Source: Ligustrum vulgare
Taxonomy: Eukaryota > Streptophyta > Magnoliopsida > Lamiales > Oleaceae
DNA: 64,000 nt
Direction: 5' to 3'
Assembly: GCA_963555705.1 (NCBI GenBank)
Contig: OY743168.1
Span: forward strand, 95,148,925 to 95,212,924
Both the position numbers and the translations under genes were made by a program. Below are positions 1 to 10,615 of this stretch, piece after piece (position 1 is the stretch's first letter; every line of letters starts with the position of its first letter). Below the pieces are notes generated by a model. It was given only the letters and a program-made list of their open reading frames with translations, did not search any database and was not told the origin of the DNA.

Positions 1-964
1 GGTGGACACCCAACCGAATCCCAAACCACCCCTGTACAATTTCAGTTTAGCATCCACCCAACTTCATTTCAGGCAATCACTTCAGCTTCATCCATTTTCA
101 CCCCTGTCACTAAATTCAATCCACCACCAGAGTCTCTGATCGTCATCACCACCAATTTGCAATCAACCCAACATCCACGAGAATCAAGAAATAGAACAGC
201 AACCATGACCATCTCCATCATCAAATCACTACTGCTGCCCAACCTGGAGAAATTCCACAATCAACTCAAACCACACCAACCCACCATCACTGCTGAATCT
301 GTAACCTCCACCAGCCCACACTGAACCACTAATCACCGCCTCCTGCTCATTTCGTTTGATATCCAATCGAATCCCAAATAAAAACCCAAAACCCAGAATA
401 AGCTAAGTCCAGAACATTACCTACCTCAGCCATCGATTTTTCAGCCGGATTATAGCCGGAAACCGCAATCTTCAACTTCAAGTTCAAATTCCAACCTCGT
501 ACCCAATTCCTCAAGCTTGAAACCGCCCTTGACGCTACTCCCCGCCTCCTTGCGCCGGCGAACCACCGGCTGTAGCATCAATTTATCCACCTTCACCTCA
601 GATCGCCCTGTCTCTCGCTCCAGTCCTCCTCTCTGATCTGAAACGAAGAGAGAGAGAAATATATCTGAAATGATATAAAAGTTAATTTTCAGAAATTTCA
701 CTTAAGCCCTCAAGTTGAAAAGTCATCCAATTCAGTCCCTATGGTTTTAAAACAATTCATTTCAGTCTCCAAGTTTTAAATGAGTCCTTTTAAGTTTTAA
801 AGTTATTTCAAATCAGTCCCTATGTTTTAAAAAGGTTTTATTTCAGTCCTTTCAGCTTTTAAACTTATCAATTTCAGCCCTTAAGTTTTAAATGAGTTTT
901 TCCATCCCTTTTAGCTTCAAACTTATCATTTCAGTCCCTGCTGATTTACTTTATTTGATTTTAA

Positions 965-1095
965 GCTCAACTATCAAAAGTATTCATTTTAATCCCTCAA
1001 CTTTCAAAATATCTATTTTTGTCCCTGAACTTTTCAAAAGTATTCATTTTAGCCCCTCAACTTTCAAAACATCAATTTTAGTCCTCAAATTATAA
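965..1095 (+). repeat. Short minisatellite inside the LTR
   Basis: About four imperfect copies of a roughly 29-bp phrase of the form 'ccctcaactttcaaaa.attcatttt'. It is the shorter counterpart of the array at 14122-14312 in the other copy of the LTR. An open frame here follows from the repeat and is not a gene. Confidence 0.7.
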
Positions 1096-1406
1096 TTTAT
1101 CATTTTAAACTATATATTCGATAGACTAAAGCGACTTATTGGCTAAGACGAAGCGTACGGAGAATTTAAAGAAATTGAAGTCATTCCCGCTCAACTTTGC
1201 ACTCGTCGGATTTGAGGTAGACTCGCACTTATTAATTGATTTAAATTATGATTTCATATAAATGTCATGTGACTTGTGAAAGTCAATTTTCAAGAAAATT
1301 AAGTATGTTTTATGAAAGGTAAATATACCTTATGTTTTTATGAAAAGTAAGTATACCCTATGTTTTTACGATAATGTTTTATATGTTTTGGATCATTGCT
1401 ATGCAC

Positions 1407-1715
1407 ATAAGAATTCTTGCCACGAAGTTCGGTAAAATTCTTGTGTCTCCATAAGTTTATGAGGATTTGCCACGAAGTTCGGTAAAATTCCTATGTTTCC
1501 ATATGTTTATGAGGATTTACCACCTAAGTTCGGTAAAATTCCTGTCTCATATGTTTATGAGGATCTCGATCCTATCTTATGTTATGATGGAAATGATCCC
1601 TATGAATTTCAAGAATTATGTTTTGGTATACTTACTATTATTATGATTTTACAGCATAAGAATTCTTGCCACCTAAGTTCGGTAAAGTTCTTGTGTCTCC
1701 CTATGTTTATGAGGA
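1407..1715 (+). repeat. Approximately 50-bp tandem repeat specific to this LTR copy
   Basis: The phrase 'gccacgaagttcggtaaaat' followed by 'tatgtttatgaggat' recurs three times in a row, and once more near 1668-1712 after an unrelated spacer. The copy of the LTR at 12427-15197 lacks this array, so it arose or was lost after the two copies separated. Confidence 0.7.
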
Positions 1716-2377
1716 TTTCAATCCTATCTTATGTTATGCTTTCAAAAGAAATTATGCTTGGCATAATTAAAATGTTTTTATAAGTATATGGTTTTCAAAG
1801 AGCTGTTTTCAAAGAGCTATTTTCAAAGAGCCTATGATTTGCAAAATATGTCCCGTGCTGTAATGCACAATATGAGTTTTATCAAGAGCAGTTTTATAAA
1901 GAAGCTCTATCAATGCCCGTTTTATAAAGAGCCGGGATTTATGTGTTTAATCATCTTATAAATTAAATTAATTTGCGATGAGTCTACTGAGTATTTCCCC
2001 CATGAAATACTCACCCTACTTTTTAACAGTTTTGCAGATTTCGGAGACGGTGGCGAGCGATGAATGATGGTGGCAATAATCGTTAAACGGTTGAAAGTTT
2101 GACGTTAATGATTTTCCGTATTTTTCCAAACAATCGAATAATTTAGAGAAGTTCATTTATTTGAGAAATTATGACATTGTCAATTTCTTTACAAAAATTA
2201 ATGGTTCGATTTACTATTTCAAATGGTTTCATAAATGTTTCAATTTTATCGGCCATTACAGTTTATTTAATGTTGCAAAAAATGAATTTCAAATATTTCT
2301 TCCGCAAAAATATTATTCGAAAAATTTAGACAGAAAATGACGTAGTGAACCGGGTATACGGAACTCGGGGCGCTACA

Positions 2378-2961
2378 TCAGTATTGCATTTACAAACAAT
2401 AAAATTAATGGTTGATAATATGAGAACGTATTAGTTGATTATATAATATTGTACATTTAGAGTTTGTTTGATTGGTAAAGTGGGAATTGATTTGTTTTCC
2501 ATATATGTAAAATTTTCTCACCAAATAGGTGAGAAAATATTTTCCTAGAAAATAGGTTAAGTTGTATTTTAAAGTGTTGTACATGGCAAATATTTTCCAA
2601 TCAATGTTCCTATCAAGCACAATATATATATATAATCTTTTACTCTATGTGATATTTTCTTAGCAAATATTTTCAATCGAACACAACTTTATTGTAGTAG
2701 TAATAATTACTTGAAACAATATTCTTTGTGTATTTTTTTTTTTTTTTGACAATGTTGTCCCAACTCTAGAATTATTTTATATCGCTTCACTTAACATCCA
2801 AACATAATCCACAAAAAGAGGAAGTAACCATAATGATTAATAAAAGTCAAACCAATTACCTAAGCTTGCAAAGATTTGCCCTATCCAAAAGATCCAGAGA
2901 AGTTTTCAAAACGATTGGTGCTTGTCCAGCTTGAATTTCCTGCGAGACCATAACGTATAGG
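2378..2961. other. AT-rich spacer with a weak MITE-like inverted repeat
   Basis: No gene is visible. Between about 2449 and 2690 the ends 'gtttgtttgattgg' and 'caatcaatgttcc...caatcgaacac' are loosely inverted, and the interior has a small palindrome around 'ttttctcacc..ggtgagaaaa', which suggests a degraded MITE. A T-run lies at about 2733-2748. Boundaries are not certain. Confidence 0.35.
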
Positions 2962-4922
2962 CTTCAATGGCGACAAATCACATTAGGAATTTCTCTTTTT
3001 CAATAGATACTAACAAAAAATCCAATCGACTAAGAGTCGTGAAGGATTCCATCACCAAAATAATAGAAAAAATCAATGTAATAGGTAAAGGAGAAATAAT
3101 GAAGCACTCGATTACATACATGTTTCTATTCCTGAGAAAAAAAAAAGAATCTTGAATTGTAAAGCGATTGTCTAGGCTATTCCCACTTATGTCATGTGAG
3201 CTTTTAAAATTCCGAATTCTTGTATTGATTCCCTGCATAAACTTGTTGCGAACTTTTGGTGGGGAGGCTCGGGTGATAATCGTTGGCTGCATTGGAATAA
3301 ATGGATTAGGATGTGTATAGAAAAAAGGGAAGGCGGAATGGGGTTTCAGAATCTGACGGCTTTCAACCAAGCTCTTTTAGAAAAACAATCATGGCATTTA
3401 CTTCAATATCCCAACTCCTTAGCAAGGAGAGTTCTCAAATGCAAATACTTTTACAGCCATCATTTTCTATCCAGTAAAGTACGACATCATGGCTTATTCT
3501 TGTGGAGTAGCATTATGTGGGGGTGAGAGCTACTTCTGGAAGGTATTATATGGAGGATGGGGGACAGTAATTCAATTTCAATTTTCAATGACCCTTGGAT
3601 TCCTAAATCAGGTACTTTCCAGACTCACTCAATACCGCACCCGAGGTTTAAAAAATTTGCGGATTTGATCTCAAATGGACAGTGAGATAGAGGTCTTTTA
3701 AACTAGATTTTCTCACCCGTTGATAAAGAAGCTATCTTAACTATTCCACTTGGCAAATGTAGAAGATCGAACCAATTGATTTTGCATTACACGAAGCATG
3801 GGAATTACGAAGTCAAGTCTGGATATTGGCTTGCCCATCTATTGGACCAACCAAATGAGAAGGAAAGTTGCAGTTTCAAGAGGGACGAAGAATGGTGGAA
3901 GTTCATTTGGAACCTAAATATTCCTCCGAAAGTAAAGGTGTTTATCTTTCAGTCTTTTAATGACATTATTCCAACTGCGGTTAATTTACACTCTCATCAC
4001 ATCCTAATATCCACATGATGTCGCCTTTGTAATATGGATAAAGAGACTACGTTGCATGCTATCACCGACTGTACCCGTGCATATGATTCGGGAAAAAATT
4101 CAAAATTTGCTAACTTGGTCACGAGTCGTAAGGAACATAACTTTGCAAAGTGGATTCTATTTGCAAAAAAGAATCTGCAACGAGACGAATTTGAACTATT
4201 CTGCTTGGTAGCATGGCAGATTTCGAGGGACATGAACCTCTTAGTTCATGGTAAAAGAGTGAAACCCATTTTGCAGATGCTCAAAGAGATGGATTCATAT
4301 CTGGAAGAATACCTAGAGTAGAGGCTCAACGGAGACTTAACATCCCTTCCCAATCCTGTCCTAATACGAAGGTATCACAGTGTACGATTTCAAGAAGAAA
4401 ATATTGGGTGGCCCCTATTAAAGACTCTTTTCTCCTCAACACAGATGCGACAGTGAACGAGGATGAAGGAACCATCTCAGTAGGAGCTGTAATTCGAAAT
4501 CATAAGGGTGAGGTAATGGGGTCATTGGCCAGATGCATTGCTGGGAATTTCTCTCCATTAGCAGTCGGATTATTAGCAATTAGAGGACTAGAATTCACTA
4601 TTCAGTTCGGATTACAAGTGCAAAAAGTTGAAACAGATTCAATCCTCGCTGTCCAAAATATCGCCCAAGCACCCATGTTCTCACCACTATTGAATATTAT
4701 TTTGGATTGTCGGACACTTTTGAATTCAATGGACAACTACACTACTAATCACATCGCACAAGCAATAAACCAAGTCGCGCATGAGCTTGCGTCTCTTGCT
4801 ATGACTACAAGACTTGAATATATGTGTTTCGAAGATATTCCACATTCTATCGCTAAATTTGTGGATTTTGATTGTACTTGCTTAAGTGATCAATGAAATG
4901 TTTTTTTTCCGTCAAAAAAAAA
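2962..4922 (+). pseudogene. 5'-truncated, decayed LINE (L1-type) with reverse-transcriptase C-terminus, zf-RVT and RNase H domains
   Basis: Non-LTR retrotransposon remnant, readable only by changing frame several times. From 5' to 3': (a) about 2990-3530, the RT thumb and connection region, with 'VVKDSITKIIEKI', 'NFWWGG' and 'KREGGMGFQNL'; (b) 3776-4030, the zinc-finger-like zf-RVT region, with 'WKFIWNLNIPPKVKVF' and a Cys pair after an in-frame TGA; (c) 4408-4896, an RNase H domain of the plant LINE type ('LNTDATVNEDEG' carrying the first Asp, 'VETDSILAV' carrying a later one), ending in TGA. The 3' end is a short T-rich stretch followed by an A-run at 4914-4922, as expected for a LINE tail. 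The endonuclease and RT catalytic core are missing. At least four frameshifts or stops make it non-functional. A TSD could not be identified. Confidence 0.85.
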
Positions 4923-5784
4923 TGTAAGCATAAAAAAGTTAAAAATAGATTGTCGATTGTGTTTGCTTTTGAGTTGAAAAAATTTATCCAAGATTTTGAA
5001 GAAAAAGTGTTATAAGGATGAAGAATAAATTACAAGTGATGATGTAAATAAAAGCACTGTAATCCATTGTATTTAAGACAACATTTTCATCTCCATTTCA
5101 ATTTTCACAACCAAGATTGTTTGAATTTTAATGCGTAGCAAACAAGGTTCCAACATTTCTCATATTTTTTTCCCGTTTGAAACCCATTTCTCAATGTAAT
5201 GTCAAATATTGAGATTATCATTTCACCTTCATATTTACTTTAATAGATTAAATGTTCATCATTTCTTAATGTTCATTAAATAAATTGTAAATCTTTTATG
5301 TACGATGACAATGAACAATAAAAAAATTATAGAAAAATTCTCTAATCAACTTCCTGAAATAGTCAGACTTGATGGTAGAGCTGATTTACGAACACTGACA
5401 ACAAGCTCCCCCACCACGTACATGCAACAATTAGAGTTTTGGTGGAGGAGATTTACTAACCACGCTACTTCAAAAACATTGTTTGTGGAGGATCTTATTT
5501 TCCATCACCGCTCCTCCCTCGCTGAAGTGGCCTTGTGCATTGAAATGTTTTTTATGAACGATTAATAAAAGTTGGGATGGAGATGAATCACAACCGTGAC
5601 CATACCACTTGGAATTCGGTGATAATGGTGGATCTGGTTTTTCACCATCGTCAGAGCAGTGATCATACCTCATCAAAAAGGTTTTTGAGAGAAAACGTGT
5701 ATATATTGCTTGACTACTGTATACAAAAATGAATGAATAGTTTTTTATTTAATTGGGTAAGTTTGAAATGTTATAATCTATACA
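4923..5784. other. AT-rich spacer, no gene recognised
   Basis: Low-complexity AT-rich DNA. One 86-codon open frame lies at 5305-5565 with no recognisable domain and no reason to think it is real. The segment 5690-5780 resembles a phrase near 29520-29600 ('acaaaaatgaa.gaata' then 'aaatgttataa'), so it probably belongs to an old dispersed repeat. Confidence 0.5.
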
Positions 5785-6884
5785 TCTATACGTATATAAA
5801 AGTGGAAGTAAGGATATGAGAGAGAAGCATTAAATGTCATTTTTCCTTCAAAATGCAATTACAATTTTAGAAAATAAATAAATAAAATTTCTTGATCTCC
5901 CACATTGTCCGATTGTTATTTCATGTAATTGAAGATTTTTCATAATTATTATTTTAACTTCTTGATTTTGTAAATAAAAGTAAAATTTTATTGATTATAA
6001 TTTGCTTGGTTGAGAATAAAATTACATTTATAATTATTTTGATCATTTTTTTGAATGAAAGTTGAAAAAAAAAATGTTAAATACAAAAGGCAAATCCAAA
6101 AATCATGTAAATTTGCATCTATATCCATACATAGTTTTCCGTCAAAATAACTTTCACAATTTTGAAATTTTTGCAAAAAAAATAAAATAAAAAAATAGTG
6201 TACTAAATATTTTAGCATAGATGATTAATTTCAGTTAAAGTTCTTTTTATTATCAAATTAAAACAAATAATAAATATACGAATTTTCGAAGTAAATTCAA
6301 CTAAGTTGTCTTAATTTTTACAACTTAAAATTTCGATTAATTCATTTATCATTTTGACATTATTTTTATTTATTTACTGATTATGTTCGTTGTCTATTTT
6401 TTAGTATAAACATAAATTAAATAAATACAATATGCAAAATATATATTACAAATTTTAACAATTAGTTCATATAATTTTTATTAAACAATTGATCGATCAA
6501 CAATTTTTATTAAAATGTTAAAATAATAATGTAATATTATGAATAAAGAAATTGACAATATGAAGAAACAAAAAGAATTAACGTAACGATATTTATTAAA
6601 ACTAATGATTATTTTTCAGGAAAACACTTGAAATTAATAATTAATGCTTAAAAAATCAAAATATACTAAAAAATCTATCTTACATCTCTTTTTGGAAAAA
6701 TATGATGAAGAACAACTTATAAAAAGAAAAACGTCGATCACAAGGAAAATATGTAAGTTGAATCTTTCACATATATTGTATGAGCCTAATTTTGTAGTTC
6801 AAAATTTTTAAAAAAGAATTTTTTAATTGAACGTTAAATTCAGAAATCAGAGTTGTTATGTTTGTGGTACAATCGCTATAGCCC

Positions 6885-7579
6885 TGATGCTGTGAAAAAT
6901 CATAACTGTGACGTGGCAGGATCTGGTGATACTTGATTGCTGTAAAAAAAAGAATGAATTCGCCTTGGATGACCTGCAAAAAAGGCGAGGAGAATTCTCC
7001 TCGTCGCCCCTCCAGTATGAGAATTAGTTTTCTGGAGAAAAGTAGAGAGAGAATATTTAACTGGAAAACGTAAAGAATAATAATGAATAATATGTGATCA
7101 AAGAGACTGTATTTATAGGGCTAAAAAGTCCACAACTTTCCTTAATTAAAGAAGGAGTCCTCTTTGGTATGAAATTACCTTTTACGAAGAGTTCTTAACT
7201 TACAGGAATTTAGTTTCATTTTGGTAAAAGGTTTCCTTATGGATTGCGTATTGCATTGAGGCTCAAGAATATGGCCCATGAATGAAACCCGTTAATGAAG
7301 ACGGTTCGAAGTCCTATCTATGCTGGGCTTCTATGCGTGATGTGGCCGGGACGGGCCGACCATAATTTTATCATCCATTAGATTTGACGATAAGGTCGGG
7401 ACAACCCGACTTATCTTGTGAGGCAAGCCCGGAAATTTAGATCGCCCTTAGACAAATGGACCAGAGCTCGGGCAATATCAAGTCGGGAACATAGATCGGC
7501 CATTTTATCAAGATGGGTTGATCTTCTCACATTCCAAACACCCGGCCTATTTTAGGACAACTTAAAATTTCCATGATCA
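6885..7579 (-). repeat. 3' LTR of the Retand-type element (695 bp)
   Basis: Pairs with 18961-19660 over its whole length with scattered differences. A TATA-like box reads TATAAATA on the minus strand at 7110-7117. Immediately internal (right of 7579), the minus strand reads 'acaggggccta', a weak polypurine tract. Confidence 0.92.
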
Positions 7580-7724
7580 TAGGCCCCTGTGCATCAGGAA
7601 TTGTCGATTAATACCTGAATGCATTTAACCTCTGACAGCTGTTACATTTATTAATGACGCGTTTTGCCAACTGTCGTCTTTTGATTAATGTGTTGTCATT
7701 AATAGTGTGTAAGTAGATTGCCGC

Positions 7725-7795
7725 CACGTGTCTAAGGTGAAAGGCGGTGATTCAAAAAAAAATCCCGCCTATTTTCGCCTATATATATATATATG
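7725..7795 (+). promoter_or_regulatory. Putative promoter of the antisense gene: G-box and TATA
   Basis: CACGTG (followed by TC, an ABRE-like G-box) lies at 7725-7730, and a TATATATA run lies at about 7781-7795, roughly 155 bases before the ATG at 7950. The CT-rich stretch after it ('ctctattctctcattc') is typical of plant transcription starts. This suggests transcription independent of the LTR; it is inferred from sequence only. Confidence 0.5.
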
Positions 7796-7949
7796 GTCTC
7801 TATTCTCTCATTCTTTTTACTTGGCAATTTTGTGAGAAACCAGAGAACTCCTCGAGCGTCTAGCACGATCTCATTCTCTAACAACATTTCATTTAGGTAA
7901 GCTCGACCACACCCGACCTTTTTAATTCCATAACTTATTCTTTGGAAAA

Positions 7950-8772
7950 ATGGCCAGGCAGGTGAACATAACCGACCTTAGGGAAGTAGAGAACTTAGAT
8001 GAACCCTTAGAGCTCGAGCCAATAGGTTTCTACCAGCCCCCACCTTCCCAGGATGAGGAGTCGGGTGGTGAGGAAGGGGTAAAGGATGATGTGGACCTAA
8101 GTAGAGGGTCGAGTGATACTGACCTTGAGCTCCCGACCTTTAACAGCAGGATGAAGGAGCACATGGTCGAGGCTGATATGAGGAAGTTCGGGCTGTCCAA
8201 GGAATACATAGCCCGGACTCCGGAGGCAGATGATGTTTCTTACCACTGCGGGGAGGGGGAGATGGTGGTATTTCACGAGTCCCTCGTGGTTGGGCTTAGG
8301 TTTCCATTGCACCACTTCTTCATCGATTTTCTTCTTACAGCTAGTACAGTCCCGGGGCAACTCGCACCCAATGGGTGGAGAATCCTAGTTTATTTCTTCA
8401 TTTTATGTAGGAGTTTAGGAACTGAACCCATCGTTGACTTGTGTAAGTGTCTTTTGGACTTGAAGTATTTGCCTCGATGCAACTGCTTCGTCTATTTAAG
8501 TGGGAAGGGATGTTTTGAAGTTCCTTGGGTTCCTTCCCCCATAAAATACTGGAAGGAAAGATTTTTCTTCATAAAGCCCTGGGTCGAGGAATTTTTTTTT
8601 TATCAACCTTTAGGAGACCAAACGTAGATAAATTTAATAGAATGGGGAATAAAAGTGAGGAGGAGATGGCCGACCTTCTTGATAATGCCGTTAGGGTATG
8701 TGACTTCAGCCTGTTGGCTGAAGAGGCCTCGGACGACCTTCAGCCCGATAGTTCTCGGCCTTGTTAATTAAG

Positions 8773-8809
<37 letters not shown>

Positions 8810-9814
8810 TCTTACAATTTCTATTGCTTTAGCTCTTGTTCTATTGCTCATCCTCTTTTTCATACTATTTTGCAGGGATGGCTTTTGATGGTGACAAGCT
8901 CAGGAAGGCGGCCGAGGAGAGGGCGCAAAATGCTGCGCAAAAGAGGAAAGACGACGGGGTTGTGTGGCACCGTTATCAGAAGAGGCCACGCAAGGAGCCG
9001 TCCGGGCCTGGGAAATCCTCGAGAAGGAACGAGGATGCTCCTCCCCCAAGAGTGAGTGGCAGGGATACCCGACGCCAGTCTCCTCGGGAAGAGCCAGCGC
9101 CTGAAGCTGCTCCTGAGGGTCCTACGTTGGCCGATCTCCTGGAAAAAATGGAGGGAGATCTTCACCCCGACCTTCTAGAAAAGTACTGTGAAGAGGTCGC
9201 ACTTGAGCAAGGGGCAGACCACTTTATGAACGTCGCGGTTAAGGTATGTTTAAATCCCCGTGCATATACTTAGTATTTTGAAACCCTTCTTGAAAATGTT
9301 ACTAAATTTTTATCCCAATTGTCAGTTGATCAGTATTTGTCGGGGGCTTCTCAATCAGGGTGTCAAGAGGGAAGAGACTTCGAGCCAGCTCGTTCACTTT
9401 GTTCAATACGATGCCACCAAGGCTCGGGCTGCAAAGGAGAAACTGGATCGTGTGGAGTCAGATTTAGCCTTGATGACCCAAGACCGAGACCTTACTTGGG
9501 AGGAAAATGTAAGGCTTGTGGAGGAGCTTCGCCGGGAGCGAGAAGAGATCGAGGCTATAGAGGCCTATAAAAAATTCGAGGAGTATGACTTGGCTCTGGG
9601 CAGCTACGCTTTTGAGTCATACTCTCAAGGAATGAAACATGCCCGAGCTTGGATCAAACTACATGTGCCCGAGCTTGATACCAGCTCCCTCTCTCAATTT
9701 CCCTTGGGGAATGAAGGTCTCGACCTTAGCCCATTCCTGGAAGAGGACGCCGAAGCTGAGGTCAGGTCCGACGAAGAGGCTGACGACGCCAGTGATCACG
9801 ATCCTCTGCAGTAA
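7950..9814 (+). pseudogene. Retrotransposon antisense accessory gene (Transposase_28 / 'putative gypsy type transposon' family), spliced, probably frameshifted
   Basis: Lies antisense to pol next to the 3' LTR, the place where Tat/Retand elements carry this gene of unknown function. The first part (7950 to about 8595) has the family hallmarks: 'GLRFPLHHFFIDFL', 'PGQLAPNGWRILVYFFILC' and 'SPIKYWKERFFFIKP'. A run of ten T at about 8590-8600 marks a likely one-base slip, since the frame continues as 'RPNVDKFNRMGNK' in another frame up to about 8767. A possible exon starts after TTTGCAG at 8876 and continues to 9243. A clear GT-AG intron at 9244-9325 (82 bp, 'gtatgt...tgtcag') joins codons without loss of frame. 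The last exon (9326-9814) encodes a charged coiled coil and an acidic tail ending at TAA. The first intron could not be resolved, because the best donor (8696) gives the wrong phase. Confidence 0.75.
9244..9325 (+). other. GT-AG intron in the antisense gene
   Basis: The donor is AAG|GTATGT and the acceptor is TTGTCAG|TTG. The codon frame of 8836-9243 and the frame of 9326-9814 join at a codon boundary, while the intron reading is interrupted. The phase match across both ends is good support. Confidence 0.75.
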
Positions 9815-10233
9815 ATAGGATAATTCTTGATGTATAACCCGGGGAATGCCTCGAGGAACTTTTGTAATCAATTTTTGTTTTAAATGAAAAATATTTTGTC
9901 AAAAGCTCGTATCTTTTTCTTGGCGTTTTATTGATACATTATTGATCATTCCAAAAATGCGAGCCGACCCTGTTAAATCTTATCGATCCTAAAATAATCT
10001 CGTCAAACATGGACGATGTTTGATCGTAGGAACCGGGTTTAATTTTGTCGTCCCACCGACATTGAATTGATGATGTTTGGTAACTAAGGCCGGGAATGCT
10101 CGACCTTTTCAACAATTCACAAAGTAGGTTGAGCTTCTGACTTAGCGAAATTGAGATAACTGCTTTAATAAGGTCGGGTAATGCCGACCTATTTTTTATT
10201 CCTGGGGATAAGTTTTTTTATAAATGCAGGAGG

Positions 10234-10615
10234 AATAATATGTAACGTCTTGCCATTGGACATTGTAAATTATTCGTTGGGAAATAATTTGTAACGTCTT
10301 GCCATGAGACCTTGTAATTATTCATGGAAGAATAATTTGTAAAGTCTTGCCATGAGCCCTTGTAAATTATTCATGGAAGAATAATTTGTAAAGTCTTGTC
10401 ATGAGACATTGTAAATTATTTATTGAGAAATAATTTGTAACGTCTTGCCATGAGACGTTGTAAATTATTTATTGAGAAATAATTTGTAACGTCTTGCCAT
10501 GAGACGTTGTAAATTATTCGTGGAAGAATAATTTGTAAAGTCTTGTCATGAGATATTGTAAATTATTCATTAGGAAATAACTTGTAAAGTCATGTCGATG
10601 ACCTTGTAAGTTATT
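10234..10615. repeat. 49-bp tandem minisatellite whose monomer is a hairpin (about 8 copies)
   Basis: The monomer runs AATAATTT gta ACGTCT tgccatg AGACGT tgt AAATTATT plus a short linker. The outer arms (8 bp) and inner arms (6 bp) are perfect complements in the best copies, giving a nearly continuous stem with a 7-base loop. The period was checked at starts 10381, 10430 and 10479. The array lies between the pol stop and the antisense gene. Tandem repeats at this place are known in Retand elements. Confidence 0.9.

Larger units (their letters stand above)
1..2377 (+). mobile_element. 3' portion of a large LTR (probably solo), same family as 12427-15197
   Basis: This stretch runs parallel to the complete LTR at 12427-15197. 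Both have a CT/CA-rich leading part, a run of 'cagtccc...tttaaa' phrases, a conserved block around 'gacgaagcgtacggag' (1147-1162 here), and a long conserved tail ending in CGGGGCGCTACA. The right end is therefore fixed at 2377; the left end lies outside the window, so no TSD can be read (the five bases after it are TCAGT). The middle differs from the other copy: it has its own roughly 50-bp repeats. No coding region can be supported. A Ty3/gypsy (Tekay-like chromovirus) origin is a guess from LTR size and the TGTAGCG/CGCTACA termini. Confidence 0.8.

Noticed and set aside
10240..10615. Possible CRISPR-like array (regular 49-bp units)
   Set aside because: The whole unit repeats with no unique spacers, in a plant retrotransposon.
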